Positions 48,180 to 58,025 are shown, numbered from the stretch's first letter. The stretch is DNA of 64,000 nucleotides from Selenomonas sp. TAMA-11512 (GCF_037076525.1 NZ_AP029018.1:1823001-1887000), one strand, 5' to 3'. Notes: a model not told the origin generated them from the sequence alone. Numbers and translations are program-made.

Positions 48180-48208
48180 TTGACAATCCTGTCAACGTAT
48201 GTTATCTT
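48180..48208 (+). promoter_or_regulatory. metNIQ promoter with palindrome over the -35
   Basis: TTGACA (48180-48185), 17-bp spacer, TATCTT (48203-48208). The -35 is half of TTGACA-atcc-TGTCAA, a perfect inverted repeat suited to a repressor. No SAM riboswitch fold is recognisable in the short leader. Confidence 0.65.
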
Positions 48209-48248
48209 ATAAAACATACAAGATTTATATGAAATGGATGTGAATACC

Positions 48249-49286
48249 ATGATCGAGCTGCAAGGGCTCGAAAAATCATACGATACCGCCGACGGTCCCG
48301 TCAAGGCGCTCAAGGGCATCGACCTCTCCATCAAAAAGGGTGAAATTTACGGCATCATCGGCCTCTCCGGCGCGGGCAAGTCGACTCTGATCCGCTGTAT
48401 CAATATGCTTGAAGTACCGACAAAGGGGACCGTCCTCGTAGACGGAAAGAATCTCACGTGCATGAATGACGCGGAGCTGCGAGAAGCGCGCAAGGGCATC
48501 GGCATGATCTTCCAGCACTTCAACCTTCTTTCCTCCGCGACCGTCTATGACAATGTCGCCTTTCCTCTGCGTCTTGCCGGCGCATCGGATGAGACGATTC
48601 GGAAGAAGGTCACACCTCTCCTGGATCTTGTCGGTCTCGCCGACAAGGCCGGACAGTATCCCGCCCAGCTCTCCGGCGGACAGAAGCAGCGCGTCGGCAT
48701 CGCCCGCGCTCTCGCGTCCGATCCGAAGGTGCTCCTCTGCGATGAGGCAACGAGCGCACTCGACCCGCAGACGACAAAGTCCATCCTGTCGCTCATTCTC
48801 GATATCAACAGGAAGCTTGACCTCACCGTCGTCATCATCACGCATGAGATGCAGGTCATCAAGGATATCTGCGACAAAGTCGCCGTCATCGAGCACGGCG
48901 TTATCGCTGAAGAAGGCACGGTCCTCCAGATCTTTACGAACCCGCAGCAAGATATCACGAGGGAATTTATCAGCGTGCTGCTGACAAACGATCTCCCTCC
49001 GAACTATCGCAGCAGATCGCTGCAGGACGCATATATTGCCGGCGGCGAGCTGCTCCTGCGTCTCACCTTCTTGGGAAAGAGCGCGGACGATCCCGTCCTG
49101 GCGGACATCATCCGACGTTTTCGGGCGGATGTCTCCATCCTCTCCGGCACGGTGGACGAGATCAAAGGTGAACCTTACGGACGTCTTCTCATCGGCGTCA
49201 AAGGCGAGAGGGAAGAGCTTGATCTCATCCTGGCGCACCTGCGCTCTCTCGATCTCCGATTGGAGGTGCTAGGCTATGTCGCCTGA
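48249..49286 (+). CDS. metN: Methionine ABC transporter ATP-binding protein
   Basis: 345 residues from MIELQGLEKSYDT; a start five codons earlier at 48234 is also possible. Walker A GLSGAGKST, signature LSGGQKQR and Walker B VLLCDEATSALDP are complete. A C-terminal NIL domain of about 90 residues (LRLTFLGKSADDPVLADIIR) is present; in MetN it binds methionine and closes the transporter. The stop overlaps the metI start by 11 bp. Confidence 0.95.
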   Translation: MIELQGLEKSYDTADGPVKALKGIDLSIKKGEIYGIIGLSGAGKSTLIRCINMLEVPTKGTVLVDGKNLTCMNDAELREARKGIGMIFQHFNLLSSATVYDNVAFPLRLAGASDETIRKKVTPLLDLVGLADKAGQYPAQLSGGQKQRVGIARALASDPKVLLCDEATSALDPQTTKSILSLILDINRKLDLTVVIITHEMQVIKDICDKVAVIEHGVIAEEGTVLQIFTNPQQDITREFISVLLTNDLPPNYRSRSLQDAYIAGGELLLRLTFLGKSADDPVLADIIRRFRADVSILSGTVDEIKGEPYGRLLIGVKGEREELDLILAHLRSLDLRLEVLGYVA

Positions 49287-49929
49287 TATGGTATCCTTAC
49301 TGACCAAAGCGCTTGGCGAGACTGTCTACATGGTCGTCGTCTCGATGGCTGTGGCGACCGCGATCGGCATCCCACTCGGAGTCCTGCTCTTCACGACGAG
49401 CAAGGGCCAGTTCCTGGAGACCGCTCTCGTAAACCGGAGCCTTGGAGGCATCGTCAACATCATCCGCTCCGTTCCCTTCATCATCCTGATGGTTGCCATC
49501 ATTCCCTTTACGCGTCTCATCGTCGGGAGTTCCATCGGGACAACCGCAGCGATGGTACCGCTCGTCCTCGCCTCCGTTCCCTTCATTGCCCGACAGGTCG
49601 AAACATCTCTGAAGGAAGTCCCCTACGGGCTCATTGAGGCGGCTCTCTCCATGGGGGCTACCCCCGCGCAGATCATCACGCGTGTACTGCTCCCCGAGTC
49701 GATGCCGAGCATCGTCAGCCAGCTTACGACCGTCATCATCGCTCTCGTCGGCGAATCCGCCATGGCAGGAGCCATCGGCGGCGGCGGTCTTGGCGATCTT
49801 GCCATCCGCTACGGCTATCAGCGCTTCCGGCCGGACATCATGCTGGCTACCGTCATCATCCTCATCGTTCTCGTGCAGATCGTCCAATTCTCGGGCAATC
49901 TCCTGGCGATGAAGCTGAATAAAAAGTGA
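49276..49929 (+). CDS. metI: Methionine ABC transporter permease
   Basis: 217 residues with five membrane helices. The MetI coupling region MGATPAQIITRVLLPESMPS (EAA loop) contacts MetN. Start MSPDMVSLL overlaps metN, so translation is coupled. Confidence 0.95.
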   Translation: MSPDMVSLLTKALGETVYMVVVSMAVATAIGIPLGVLLFTTSKGQFLETALVNRSLGGIVNIIRSVPFIILMVAIIPFTRLIVGSSIGTTAAMVPLVLASVPFIARQVETSLKEVPYGLIEAALSMGATPAQIITRVLLPESMPSIVSQLTTVIIALVGESAMAGAIGGGGLGDLAIRYGYQRFRPDIMLATVIILIVLVQIVQFSGNLLAMKLNKK

Positions 49930-50075
49930 TCTTTTCCCGTGAAAATACAAGCGGTCGCGCCGAACAACGGCGCAGGCTGACCGATGTTTTCACAGAAGCG
50001 CGGCGCACCGGTCTTCCAATCGAGCACTTATGTGCGTAGTTCACTGTTTTCACTATGTCAAGGAGGTCTATCCTA

Positions 50076-50882
50076 ATGAAGAAATTTTTTGCTGTCCTTG
50101 CAGCGCTTACCGTCTCCATCTTTGCCCTCGTCGGCTGCGGCGGTTCGGCGTCGTCGGATACGAAGACCATCAAGGTCGGCGCGACGCCTGTCCCGCACCA
50201 GGAGATTCTCGAACTCATTGCACCGACTCTCAAAAAGGAGGGCATCACGCTTGAGATCGTCCCCTTCACGGACTATGTCCAGCCGAATATCGCCCTCGGC
50301 GATAAGGAGCTCGACGCCAACTTCTTCCAGCACATCCAGTATCTTGAGAATTTCATCTCCGAGCATCCGAATCTGAAGCTTGTCAATGCCGGCGGCATTC
50401 ACATCGAGCCCATGGGCGTCTACTCCAAGAAGGTCAAGAATCTCGCGGAGCTCCCGGAGGCCGCGTCCATCGCGATTCCGAACGATCCGACGAACGGCGG
50501 CCGCTCCCTGCTCCTCCTCCAGAAAGCCGGTCTCATCAAGCTGCGTGACGGCGCCGGTACGAGTGCAACGCTCTATGATATCACGGACAACGTGAAGAAT
50601 CTGCGCTTCCAGGAGGTTGAGGCGGCACAGGTTCCGCGTACGCTCGACGATGTCGATGCCGCGGTCATCAATACGAACTACGCGATGCAGGCGGATCTGA
50701 TCCCGACCCGTGACGCGCTCGTCATGGAGTCTTCCGACTCTCCATACGTCAACATCATTGCCGTTCGCGCGGGCGATGAAACCCGCCCGGAGATTCAGGC
50801 TCTTCTAAAGGCTCTCAAATCCGATGAGGTCAAGAATTTCCTCAACGAGAAGTACAAGGGGGCCATTCTCCCCGCTTTCTGA
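50076..50882 (+). CDS. metQ: Methionine-binding lipoprotein
   Basis: 268 residues. The signal peptide ends in the lipobox LVGC (FALVGCGGSAS), so the protein is anchored to the membrane. The NlpA/MetQ core follows: KVGATPVPHQEILELI, DYVQPNIALGDKELDANFFQ and VAINTNYAM-like VINTNYAMQADL. AGGAGG lies 9 nt before the ATG. A 146-bp gap after metI holds no gene. Confidence 0.95.
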   Translation: MKKFFAVLAALTVSIFALVGCGGSASSDTKTIKVGATPVPHQEILELIAPTLKKEGITLEIVPFTDYVQPNIALGDKELDANFFQHIQYLENFISEHPNLKLVNAGGIHIEPMGVYSKKVKNLAELPEAASIAIPNDPTNGGRSLLLLQKAGLIKLRDGAGTSATLYDITDNVKNLRFQEVEAAQVPRTLDDVDAAVINTNYAMQADLIPTRDALVMESSDSPYVNIIAVRAGDETRPEIQALLKALKSDEVKNFLNEKYKGAILPAF

Positions 50883-50901
50883 CAGCATTTAACATCCATA
50901 G

Positions 50902-50946
50902 AGAAAAGCCGCTGCACGCGATATTTTCGTGCAGCGGCTTTTCTCA
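50902..50946 (+). terminator. metNIQ terminator
   Basis: GAGAAAAGCCGCTGCACG pairs with CGTGCAGCGGCTTTTCTC, ending in TTTTCTC. Confidence 0.85.
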
Positions 50947-51080
50947 TCTCTTTTAATAATCACCGTGCTTTATTGTTGTACTTCCAACCTTTTTTTGCTA
51001 TAATTTTTCTACTCAAACAGATACTTTGTCTCTCGGACGAATAAACATCCATGTCAAGCGGACAAAAGGAGGTGAGATCC

Positions 51081-52843
51081 GTGCAGAAAAAAGATTGTAT
51101 GCTGTTTGCCGCTATATTTGCCATCTTTCTTCTGCTTGTATCCGCACGCGATATACTTCTGAACCCGCCGACCGATATCAGCGAAGTGGATGCCATGCAT
51201 CTCATGCAAAATCTGAACTCCTTTGATGAGCCGACGAACTGGACCTACCTCGATGCCGATTACGACTATCATGAGGATACATTGCCGGCGGAGCTGGCAG
51301 TGCCCGACGCGCCTTGGAAGCCGTATGATTTCCCCAAGCAGCCCCCTTTGCATGCGGAGGATCAGCACTCCATGTGGCTGCGCCTCACCTTGCCCGCTGA
51401 TGTAGAACCCGCGGTGACGCGCTCTTTTTTGATACCATCGATCAATCTCTCCGCATATGGGTCGATGACCATCTTATCTATACCTACGGCCTGACAGATC
51501 ATGAAAACTCTACGTACGGCCGTCAATGGCATATCGTTCCGCTGCCGCATCGCGCCACGGGAAAGACTGTTTCGATCGAGGCGCACGCGGAGCACCCATA
51601 TCGCCTCGGCGTCTTCGAACGCTTCCTCATCCGTGATGTCAGCATGAGCTATCTCCTTCTCCTCATCTATGATATTCCCTCTATTCTGGGTATATCTGTC
51701 GGTATCACGCTCATTCTCTTCACGCTTGTCTACATGCGCAGCAAAACCTCTTCCAACGCTACTTTTCGCTCTTTCATTCTCTTTATGAGCATTTTTATTC
51801 TGTGGATGATTGCCGCGAGCAACTGCAGCCGCGTGCTTTTTCAAGCCCCGGATCTCTGGTGGGACCTCAACTTGATTACCGTCTATCTCATGCTGCCCGC
51901 CGGGCACTATATGCTCATGCACATGGCGGATACGGAGTACACGCGTCGCTTCTGCATACTTATCGCGGTGCATCTCCTCATCCTCTGCGGTGTGCTCGCA
52001 GTCGATCTCACCCTATACCGCGGAGCTCTCTTCTTCGCACGGCAATATTATTTCTGCTTTGCCGCCATCGGCGCCGCTCTCGCGTCCTATTGGATCTATT
52101 GCTCCAGAAAAAACGGCAATCCGTTCAGCTCCGCCATCGTATGGCCGGTTGCCATCTGCTTTGCCGCCTATGCGTTTGACTGCATCTCGCTCCAGCATCG
52201 TCTGTGGCCGCGCACCATTTACTTCACGGCTTTTACAGCGCCGCTCTTTACCGTGTTTCTCATCCGGATTCTCGACATCAATGTCCGCGGACGTCTCCAT
52301 GCGGAGCTCCGCGTACAGAAGCTGGATGCGGATATCAAAACCGCGCAGGAGCAGGCGAATACGGATCCTCTGACGGGTGCCTTCAATCGCCGGAAGTTTG
52401 AAGAATCCTATCGAAACTGCCTCGATGTGGCTCTTTCCACAGACAGGCGTTTCTCCCTTATAATCCTCGATATTGATCACTTCAAGCACGTCAACGATAC
52501 TTGGGGCCACAATGCGGGTGATCTCACACTCAAGCACTTCAGCAAGCTCATCCTCTCCATGACGGATCGGCGTCATACGCTCATTCGATGGGGCGGCGAG
52601 GAGTTTATCCTCCTCTGCCGGCATCAGGATCTGTCCGAGGCGGCGGCGTTCGCGGATGAGATACGGCGTCAGGTCGAGTATGCCCAAATCAACCCGCACG
52701 CACCGCTTACCTGCTCCATCGGCGTATCGACGTGGCACGGGGAATCCTCCGATCCGACGGAACTTATCCGCCGTGCCGATGAAGCCCTCTATCGAGCTAA
52801 GGAAAAGGGGCGCAATCGTGTGGAAATTGAAACGTATACATGA
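51081..52843 (+). pseudogene. 7TM-type diguanylate cyclase, frameshifted in a T tract
   Basis: The GTG at 51081 has AAAGGAGGTGAG in front. The N-terminal part is a membrane helix plus an extracellular jelly-roll-like domain (SMWLRLTLPADVEPAVTR). The frame breaks at TTTTTT (51426-51431): seven Ts would read on as FFDTIDQSLRIWVDDHLIYT and give one protein of about 588 residues. Then come seven membrane helices and a complete GGDEF domain (DPLTGAFNRRKF, IILDIDHFKHVNDTWGH, LIRWGGEEFILL). So it is either a pseudogene, a phase-variable gene or an error in the homopolymer. The separate second part could still be made from 51644. Confidence 0.85.
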
Positions 52844-52852
52844 TGTAAAGAC

Positions 52853-52886
52853 AAGCACCCTTCCGCAAACCGGAAGGGTGCTTTTG
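52853..52886. terminator. Bidirectional terminator
   Basis: AAGCACCCTTCCG pairs with CGGAAGGGTGCTT around CAAAC, followed by TTGTCTT. It lies between the convergent cyclase genes. Confidence 0.75.
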
Positions 52887-52896
52887 TCTTGCTTGC

Positions 52897-53574
52897 CTAT
52901 TCGACTTCGGCAATGATCGTTACGGGAGCACTGTCCACGTCCAATGCACGAAGCGGCGCAACGATGATGCTTTTGATCGTCTTTCCCTCCAGCGGAGAAA
53001 GCATCATGTCCTCAATCACGGTGATGAACTTATCCGTATAGTATCCCAAGAGCCAGTGATGCGCATCCGTGGCATAGTCGTTGCACACGGAGCCGAGAGA
53101 GAGCGAATCGAGACCGATGGTGCAGAGATTCGGGAAATTTTCTACGAGATATCGGCAGAGACCCGGATGGGCGCTGGGATTTTCATACTTGTAGCCCTGC
53201 GGATTCCGCTCTTTTTCCTTTTCAAACCCGGTGCGGAAGAGGAGCAGCTTCGCTTTGGCAATCGCCTCCTTGTGGGGCATGACATCTTCTGCCGTAATCA
53301 CTTCCCGAAACGTCTTGGGAATATCCAGGATGAGGATATCCTCCCCTTTAAAGCAGAAGTACTCCATCGGAAGCTCTGTAATTCTCGGCCCTTTGGCGTT
53401 GAAATGCAGAGGTGCATCATAATGGGTCCCGAAATGATTCGGGATCGTCATAATCGAAGTATTGCAGACACTGCCGTCAATGCCGATGATGTCATGACGC
53501 GCCGACATATAGATCGGTGCATCCGGCCAGGCAATCTGCCCTTCAGCAATAGGATAGGAAAGATATACATACAT
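52897..53574 (-). CDS. Cyclase-family (kynurenine formamidase-like) metal hydrolase 1
   Basis: 225 residues of the cyclase family (PF04199). The motif NHFGTHYDAPLHF (residues 46-58) gives the His/Asp metal ligands. Members hydrolyse amides or lactones such as N-formylkynurenine or isatin. The start MYVYLSYPIA at 53574 has AAGGAGTGAG before it. It lies 47 bp after a second member of the family; the two share little beyond the motif. Substrate unknown. Confidence 0.85.
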   Translation of the reverse strand: MYVYLSYPIAEGQIAWPDAPIYMSARHDIIGIDGSVCNTSIMTIPNHFGTHYDAPLHFNAKGPRITELPMEYFCFKGEDILILDIPKTFREVITAEDVMPHKEAIAKAKLLLFRTGFEKEKERNPQGYKYENPSAHPGLCRYLVENFPNLCTIGLDSLSLGSVCNDYATDAHHWLLGYYTDKFITVIEDMMLSPLEGKTIKSIIVAPLRALDVDSAPVTIIAEVE

Positions 53575-53621
53575 CGTACTCACTCCTTTTGACACTTTTC
53601 AGGCATTCCGCTACACAAATA

Positions 53622-54323
53622 CTATTTCTTCTCCGCAAAGGCCACGGCGCGAATCGGTGATCCGGAGCCGTCTTTGATCTTGAGCGGAAATGCGGCGAAA
53701 ATCACTTCATCGGGCAGTTTGTCGAGGTTGTACAGGTTTTCGATGATCAAAATGCCCTTGGGCAAAAGCACCTTGTGTGTCGGATCCGTACCGCCGAAGA
53801 CGTCGAGAGCCAGCATATCGCAGCCGACACTCTTGACCTTCTTTTCCGCCAGGTATTGGGCACCGTCTTCCGCCAGACCCGGCCAGTCGGAAAGGAACTT
53901 GTCATAGTTCGGCTTGGTCGCATAGAGTTTGTCCCATCCGAAATGAAGCAGCACGATGTCACCTTCGCGGATTTCCACATGTTCTTTTTCCCATGCGATG
54001 ATGTCGTCCTTGTGCAGCAGGCCCCGCGCGCCAACCTGCGTCGCTTCAATTTTAACGGCATGTCCGAAGAATTGTTTGATCGGCACTTCATTGACCGGTG
54101 CGGCTCCTGTGACGAAGTGGCACGGCGCATCGAGATGCGTTCCGCAGTGTTCGCCCATGGTCACGGCGTAGTGCGTGGACGCGTCCCCCATTTTTGTCGA
54201 TTCCACGATATTATGGTAGAAACGCTGGTGTGTCGGCCAAACCGGCATACCTTCTTCCATGGTCAGGGTCAGATCGACAACTTCCATATTTTCCAGTACA
54301 GCAGCTAACTCCTTCGTATTCAT
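53622..54323 (-). CDS. Cyclase-family metal hydrolase 2
   Basis: 233 residues. The family motif is EHCGTHLDAPCHF (58-70), followed by LLHFGWDKLYATKPNYDKFL and GCDMLALDVFGGTDPTHKVL as in kynurenine formamidase and isatin hydrolase types. AAGGGAGTGC precedes the ATG. Middle gene of the MFS-cyclase-cyclase unit. Confidence 0.87.
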   Translation of the reverse strand: MNTKELAAVLENMEVVDLTLTMEEGMPVWPTHQRFYHNIVESTKMGDASTHYAVTMGEHCGTHLDAPCHFVTGAAPVNEVPIKQFFGHAVKIEATQVGARGLLHKDDIIAWEKEHVEIREGDIVLLHFGWDKLYATKPNYDKFLSDWPGLAEDGAQYLAEKKVKSVGCDMLALDVFGGTDPTHKVLLPKGILIIENLYNLDKLPDEVIFAAFPLKIKDGSGSPIRAVAFAEKK

Positions 54324-54376
54324 GAAAGCACTCCCTTTCAGAGTATAACGAATCCGCTTACAGTAAGGACAGCGTC

Positions 54377-55657
54377 TTACGCCTCTGCTTCTTCATCCTT
54401 CTTCTGTATCGTTTCCTTAATAATGGCTAACGGGATATAGGACAGAAGCAGCAAGATGCCCAAGACAATGTAGTGTGTTGTAAATCCGTAGCTTTCAATG
54501 ATCCAGCCGGCGACCGGCGCGGCAAAAAAGCCCGAAAGACCGAGAGCGACACCGATCATCAGACCCATGGAGGAACCGGCCGATTTGGGCAGGGAATCGA
54601 TGAGCAGGGCATACATGACCGGGAACGGGGAATTGCGGAAGAGCCCCCAGAAAATGAGGATCATCCATGCGGACATTTCGGTGTTGATGAACATACAGGC
54701 CAGCGTCGCTACGATCCAGCCGGCGGTGATGATGCGCAGGGCAAATTTGCGCCCCGTCGAGTCCGATACGGTGCCCCATCCGATCTGACCGATCCAGCCG
54801 GTCAATCCGGAAGCGCCCGAAACAACTGCCGCCGCCGCCAGAGAAATACCGGCAACCGTCGTCAGCTGCAGCGTCATAAAGGTCGTGATTGCCGCCTCGG
54901 CCCAGAGGAAAATGAAGATCGTGACAATAGCCATGACACAGTTGGTATTCTTGAGGCAGATGCCGACATTCTCGATCATTTCTTTGACTGACGGCTTCTT
55001 ACCTTGTTCTTCGACTGTGTCGAGAGGCTTGGTCATCTTATGATCTTCAATCCACTTGTAGACTTTCTGCTGATTCTTCTCCGTACCGAAAATCAGCTGC
55101 AGGATGATGATGGGAATCGCCAGGAGAGGTACGAAGGTAAAGGCGTCATGCCATGTGCCGACCGTCAGGATATAGCTGATGATGACGGGCCCTACAAACT
55201 GTCCGAAGGGGAACCCCGTGTGATGAACGCCGATGGCAAAGCCGCGGTGTTCTTTCGGCCACCATTCACCGATGATGGCTACATTAACCGGCTCCGCACC
55301 GCCTGTGCCCATGCCGAGAGCGACGAGAGCACCGCGCATGGCATTGACCGTGGTACACATAGCCGTCAGGATTCCGCCGATTGCAGCGACGACCATGCAG
55401 GAAATCCATGTCCATCCCCGTTTGTAGCCGGAGCCGACGGAGTCAGACAGGACGCCGAAGAAGGTGGCGCCGAGGAACGCGCCGATGAACATCGCTGAAT
55501 TGAGGAATCCGACTTCCGTAGCGCTCCAGTGGAATTCCTCCATAATGGCCGGCAGAACAGTCGGCAGAATAATACGTGATACGGACGTTGCCAGAATAGC
55601 CAGTGTCGTAACGAACAAAAGAATCCATGATATAGGATGGGCTTTTGGCATTCTCAT
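54377..55657 (-). CDS. MFS transporter
   Basis: 426 residues, 12 membrane helices. The A-like motif is GVLSDSVGSGYKRG after helix 2 and a second related loop is GTVSDSTGRKFALR. The style (MKGER start aside, FHWSATEVGFLNSAMFIGAF) resembles anion:cation symporters for organic acids. First gene of the unit with the two cyclase-family hydrolases, so it probably brings in their substrate (inference). Start at 55657 chosen for AAAGGAG upstream. Confidence 0.87.
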   Translation of the reverse strand: MRMPKAHPISWILLFVTTLAILATSVSRIILPTVLPAIMEEFHWSATEVGFLNSAMFIGAFLGATFFGVLSDSVGSGYKRGWTWISCMVVAAIGGILTAMCTTVNAMRGALVALGMGTGGAEPVNVAIIGEWWPKEHRGFAIGVHHTGFPFGQFVGPVIISYILTVGTWHDAFTFVPLLAIPIIILQLIFGTEKNQQKVYKWIEDHKMTKPLDTVEEQGKKPSVKEMIENVGICLKNTNCVMAIVTIFIFLWAEAAITTFMTLQLTTVAGISLAAAAVVSGASGLTGWIGQIGWGTVSDSTGRKFALRIITAGWIVATLACMFINTEMSAWMILIFWGLFRNSPFPVMYALLIDSLPKSAGSSMGLMIGVALGLSGFFAAPVAGWIIESYGFTTHYIVLGILLLLSYIPLAIIKETIQKKDEEAEA

Positions 55658-55880
55658 ACAAATACGCTCTCCTTTCATACTTTCCTATACACTATATATA
55701 CATGATGACTTTGATGCGTTTGGCTTTCCTTGTATGCAAGACATCCTCCTTTCTTTTCGTCGGCATTGCAAATGGTTTCCATACTCTTGATTGCCTCTTG
55801 ACTGCAAAGAAGCGCTAAAATCAGCTTGTCACCCCCTTTTCCGATTTCCGACATCTTGGATCCTTAACTTCACTTATCAT

Positions 55881-55895
55881 AGTATAACATATACT
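55881..55895. promoter_or_regulatory. Palindrome in the promoter region of the MFS-cyclase unit
   Basis: AGTATA-ACA-TATACT is a perfect inverted repeat and contains a TATACT -10 on the minus strand. The half-site is partly repeated as ACTAACATAT just beside it. The rest of 55658-55980 holds no gene. Confidence 0.5.
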
Positions 55896-55980
55896 AACAT
55901 ATGAATTGCGAAAATTCAAGCTTATTAAATAGGAAATATGTCGACCTTTAAAATTGTTTTTTTAAAATTCTTTTTTCTAA

Positions 55981-56141
55981 GGAATCGCTGATAAAATGAA
56001 GTCTGTCAGATCGGTACAGATTTTTTCGTCCGAACAAGGCGGCAAACCGGACGCAGAGTGGTGCTCTGTGGAGGATTTGCCGCCGAAGTGCGGGCAAAAA
56101 AGATGTGCCGAGATGATCGGGCTGAATTTATCAGTGCTTCC
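55981..56141. mobile_element. MITE copy 4 (161 bp)
   Basis: Ends GGAATCGCTGATAAAATGA and (inverted) GGAAGCACTGATAAATTC with a perfect 4-bp repeat CTAA on both sides (55977-55980, 56142-56145). The core hairpin is the strongest of the family: GGCGGCAAA pairs with TTTGCCGCC, and CGCAGAG with CTCTGTG. Confidence 0.9.
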
Positions 56142-56289
56142 CTAAGTATTTTCTTAGAGAGAATTTACAATCTGCGCGTAAAGTTACTGAAATAATGACA
56201 CATACGGACTGACACACTGATATTGATACTTTCGGCGCTGTTGACTTGGAACATTTTTCCTGCTTTCCGATTGATTCCATAAGAGCGAA

Positions 56290-56335
56290 CGCGTAAAAAA
56301 GCCGTGTCCATACATTTATATGTATCGGCACGGCA
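56290..56335 (-). terminator. suf operon terminator
   Basis: GCCGTG-ATACAT/ATGTAT-CACGGC stem, followed by TTTTTT on the minus strand, about 45 bp after sufU. No gene lies between 56146 and 56376. Confidence 0.8.
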
Positions 56336-56376
56336 TATATTATGGGGCTCAGGCAGCTCGAACGGTGTACCTCATA

Positions 56377-56802
56377 TTATTTTCCGACAGCTTCATCAAG
56401 TGTCCGCCAGGACAGGACGGCGCACTTGACGCGAGCGGGCATGGATGCAATGCTCTTCAGCGCCGCAGCGTCTTCCAACGGCTCCAACGCCTCATCATCC
56501 GTAACCTCTCCCTGGATCATCCGGATGAAGAGTTCGGCAAGCTGCCGCGCTTCTTCGACAGGCTTTCCCTTGATGACATTGATCATCATCGATGTCGACG
56601 CCTGACTGATGGCGCAGCCGACACCCGTGAAGGACGCGTCCTTCACAATGCCGTCCTTGATCTCAATCTCAAGCGTGATCTCGTCTCCACAGGAGGGATT
56701 ATGCCCTCGAAGCGTCCGCGTCGGACTTTCGAGGTGACGTCGGTTCTCCGGATTGCGGCTTTCCTCGGCGATGAGCTCTGTATAGATATCTTCCAAACTC
56801 AT
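56377..56802 (-). CDS. sufU: SUF system zinc-dependent sulfur carrier/transfer protein
   Basis: 141 residues. The SufU zinc site is complete: Cys38 and Asp40 (NPSCGDE), Cys63 (GVGCAISQAST) and Cys127 (RVKCAVLSW). SufU accepts sulfur from SufS and passes it to the SufBCD scaffold. Its ATG overlaps the stop of sufS (ATGA). The 18-21-residue insertion before the last Cys that separates SufU from IscU is present. Confidence 0.94.
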   Translation of the reverse strand: MSLEDIYTELIAEESRNPENRRHLESPTRTLRGHNPSCGDEITLEIEIKDGIVKDASFTGVGCAISQASTSMMINVIKGKPVEEARQLAELFIRMIQGEVTDDEALEPLEDAAALKSIASMPARVKCAVLSWRTLDEAVGK

Positions 56803-58025
56803 AGATGCATGACCTCCCGCACCTTTTTGACGGCCGCGACAAAGCGGTCGACATCGTACTTCGTATTGTACAGGTAAAAACTCGCGCGGCAGGTGGCAGG
56901 CGCTCCAAGATAACGGCCCAGCGGCTGCGCACAATGATGCCCCGCACGAATGGCTACACCCTCCGCGTCAAGAATGGTCGCCACGTCATGCGGATGCACG
57001 TCGTCAATCGTGAAGGCGATGATGCCCGTCTTGTTCTTCTCGGCGGAATCACAGCCGTAGAGATGAACATAGGGCAGCGCCTTCAGCTGCGGCAGCGCAT
57101 ATGCAAGAAGCTCCGCTTCGATGCGCCCGACTTCATCAAATCCCACTGTCTCGAGGCAGTCGATGGCCGCGGTAAGTCCTGCAGCGGCACCGACATCCTG
57201 CGTGCCCGCCTCAAACTTGTAGGGCAGCTCGGCATACGTCGTCTCCTGCTCCTCGACGTACTCGATCATATCTCCGCCTGTGAGGAACGGCGGCATCGCC
57301 TCCAGCAGCGCGCGCTTCGCGTAGAGCACGCCTATGCCCATGGGCGCGAGCATCTTGTGTCCGGAGAATACATAGAAATCCGCATTGAGCGCCTGCACGT
57401 CAACGGCGATGTGCGGCACGCTTTGCGAGCCGTCGACAACGGTAACCGCGCCCGCGGCGTGCGCCATATCGATGAGCGAGCGCGCCGGATTGATGATCCC
57501 GAGAACGTTCGACACGTGTGTAAAGGCGACAATCTTCGTCTTATCCGTGATCTTTGACGCGGCATCTTCCATGTCGAGGCTGTGATCATCCTTCAGATAG
57601 ATGTACCTGAGCACTGCGCCTTTTGCCTTCGCGACTCTCTGCCACGGCACGATATTGGAATGGTGCTCGGCAATCGTGATGACGATCTCATCACCTGCCT
57701 CGACATTCGTAAGACCGTAGCTGTAAGCGATGAGGTTGACCGCCTCCGTCGCGTTTTTCGTGAAGATGATCTCCGCCGACTCTCCCGCATTTATAAATCG
57801 CCGCGTGCGCTCGCGCGCGTTTTCGTAGATATCCGTCGCCTCGACGGAGAGCGCATATGCTCCACGGTGGGGATTCGCGTTGCTCCTTGCATAATAGCTC
57901 GTGAGCGCGTCGATGACGGACTGCGGCTTCTGCGTCGTCGCACTGTTGTCCAAGTAGGCAATCGGCCTGCCGTTCACAGCACGCGATAGAATTGGCATAT
58001 CTCTTTTCCAATCAATTGGCGGCAT
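56799..58025 (-). CDS. sufS: Cysteine desulfurase
   Basis: 408-residue group II cysteine desulfurase. PLP binds Lys224 (SGHKMLAPMGIG); the persulfide Cys is near 379 in APATCRASFYLYNT. NANPHRGAYALSVEAT and RAGHHCAQPLGRYLG are further family marks. It overlaps sufD by 14 bp. Confidence 0.96.
   Translation of the reverse strand: MPPIDWKRDMPILSRAVNGRPIAYLDNSATTQKPQSVIDALTSYYARSNANPHRGAYALSVEATDIYENARERTRRFINAGESAEIIFTKNATEAVNLIAYSYGLTNVEAGDEIVITIAEHHSNIVPWQRVAKAKGAVLRYIYLKDDHSLDMEDAASKITDKTKIVAFTHVSNVLGIINPARSLIDMAHAAGAVTVVDGSQSVPHIAVDVQALNADFYVFSGHKMLAPMGIGVLYAKRALLEAMPPFLTGGDMIEYVEEQETTYAELPYKFEAGTQDVGAAAGLTAAIDCLETVGFDEVGRIEAELLAYALPQLKALPYVHLYGCDSAEKNKTGIIAFTIDDVHPHDVATILDAEGVAIRAGHHCAQPLGRYLGAPATCRASFYLYNTKYDVDRFVAAVKKVREVMHL

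Noticed and set aside
48120-48233. SAM riboswitch upstream of metN
   Set aside because: The leader downstream of the promoter is too short and lacks the conserved S-box helices.
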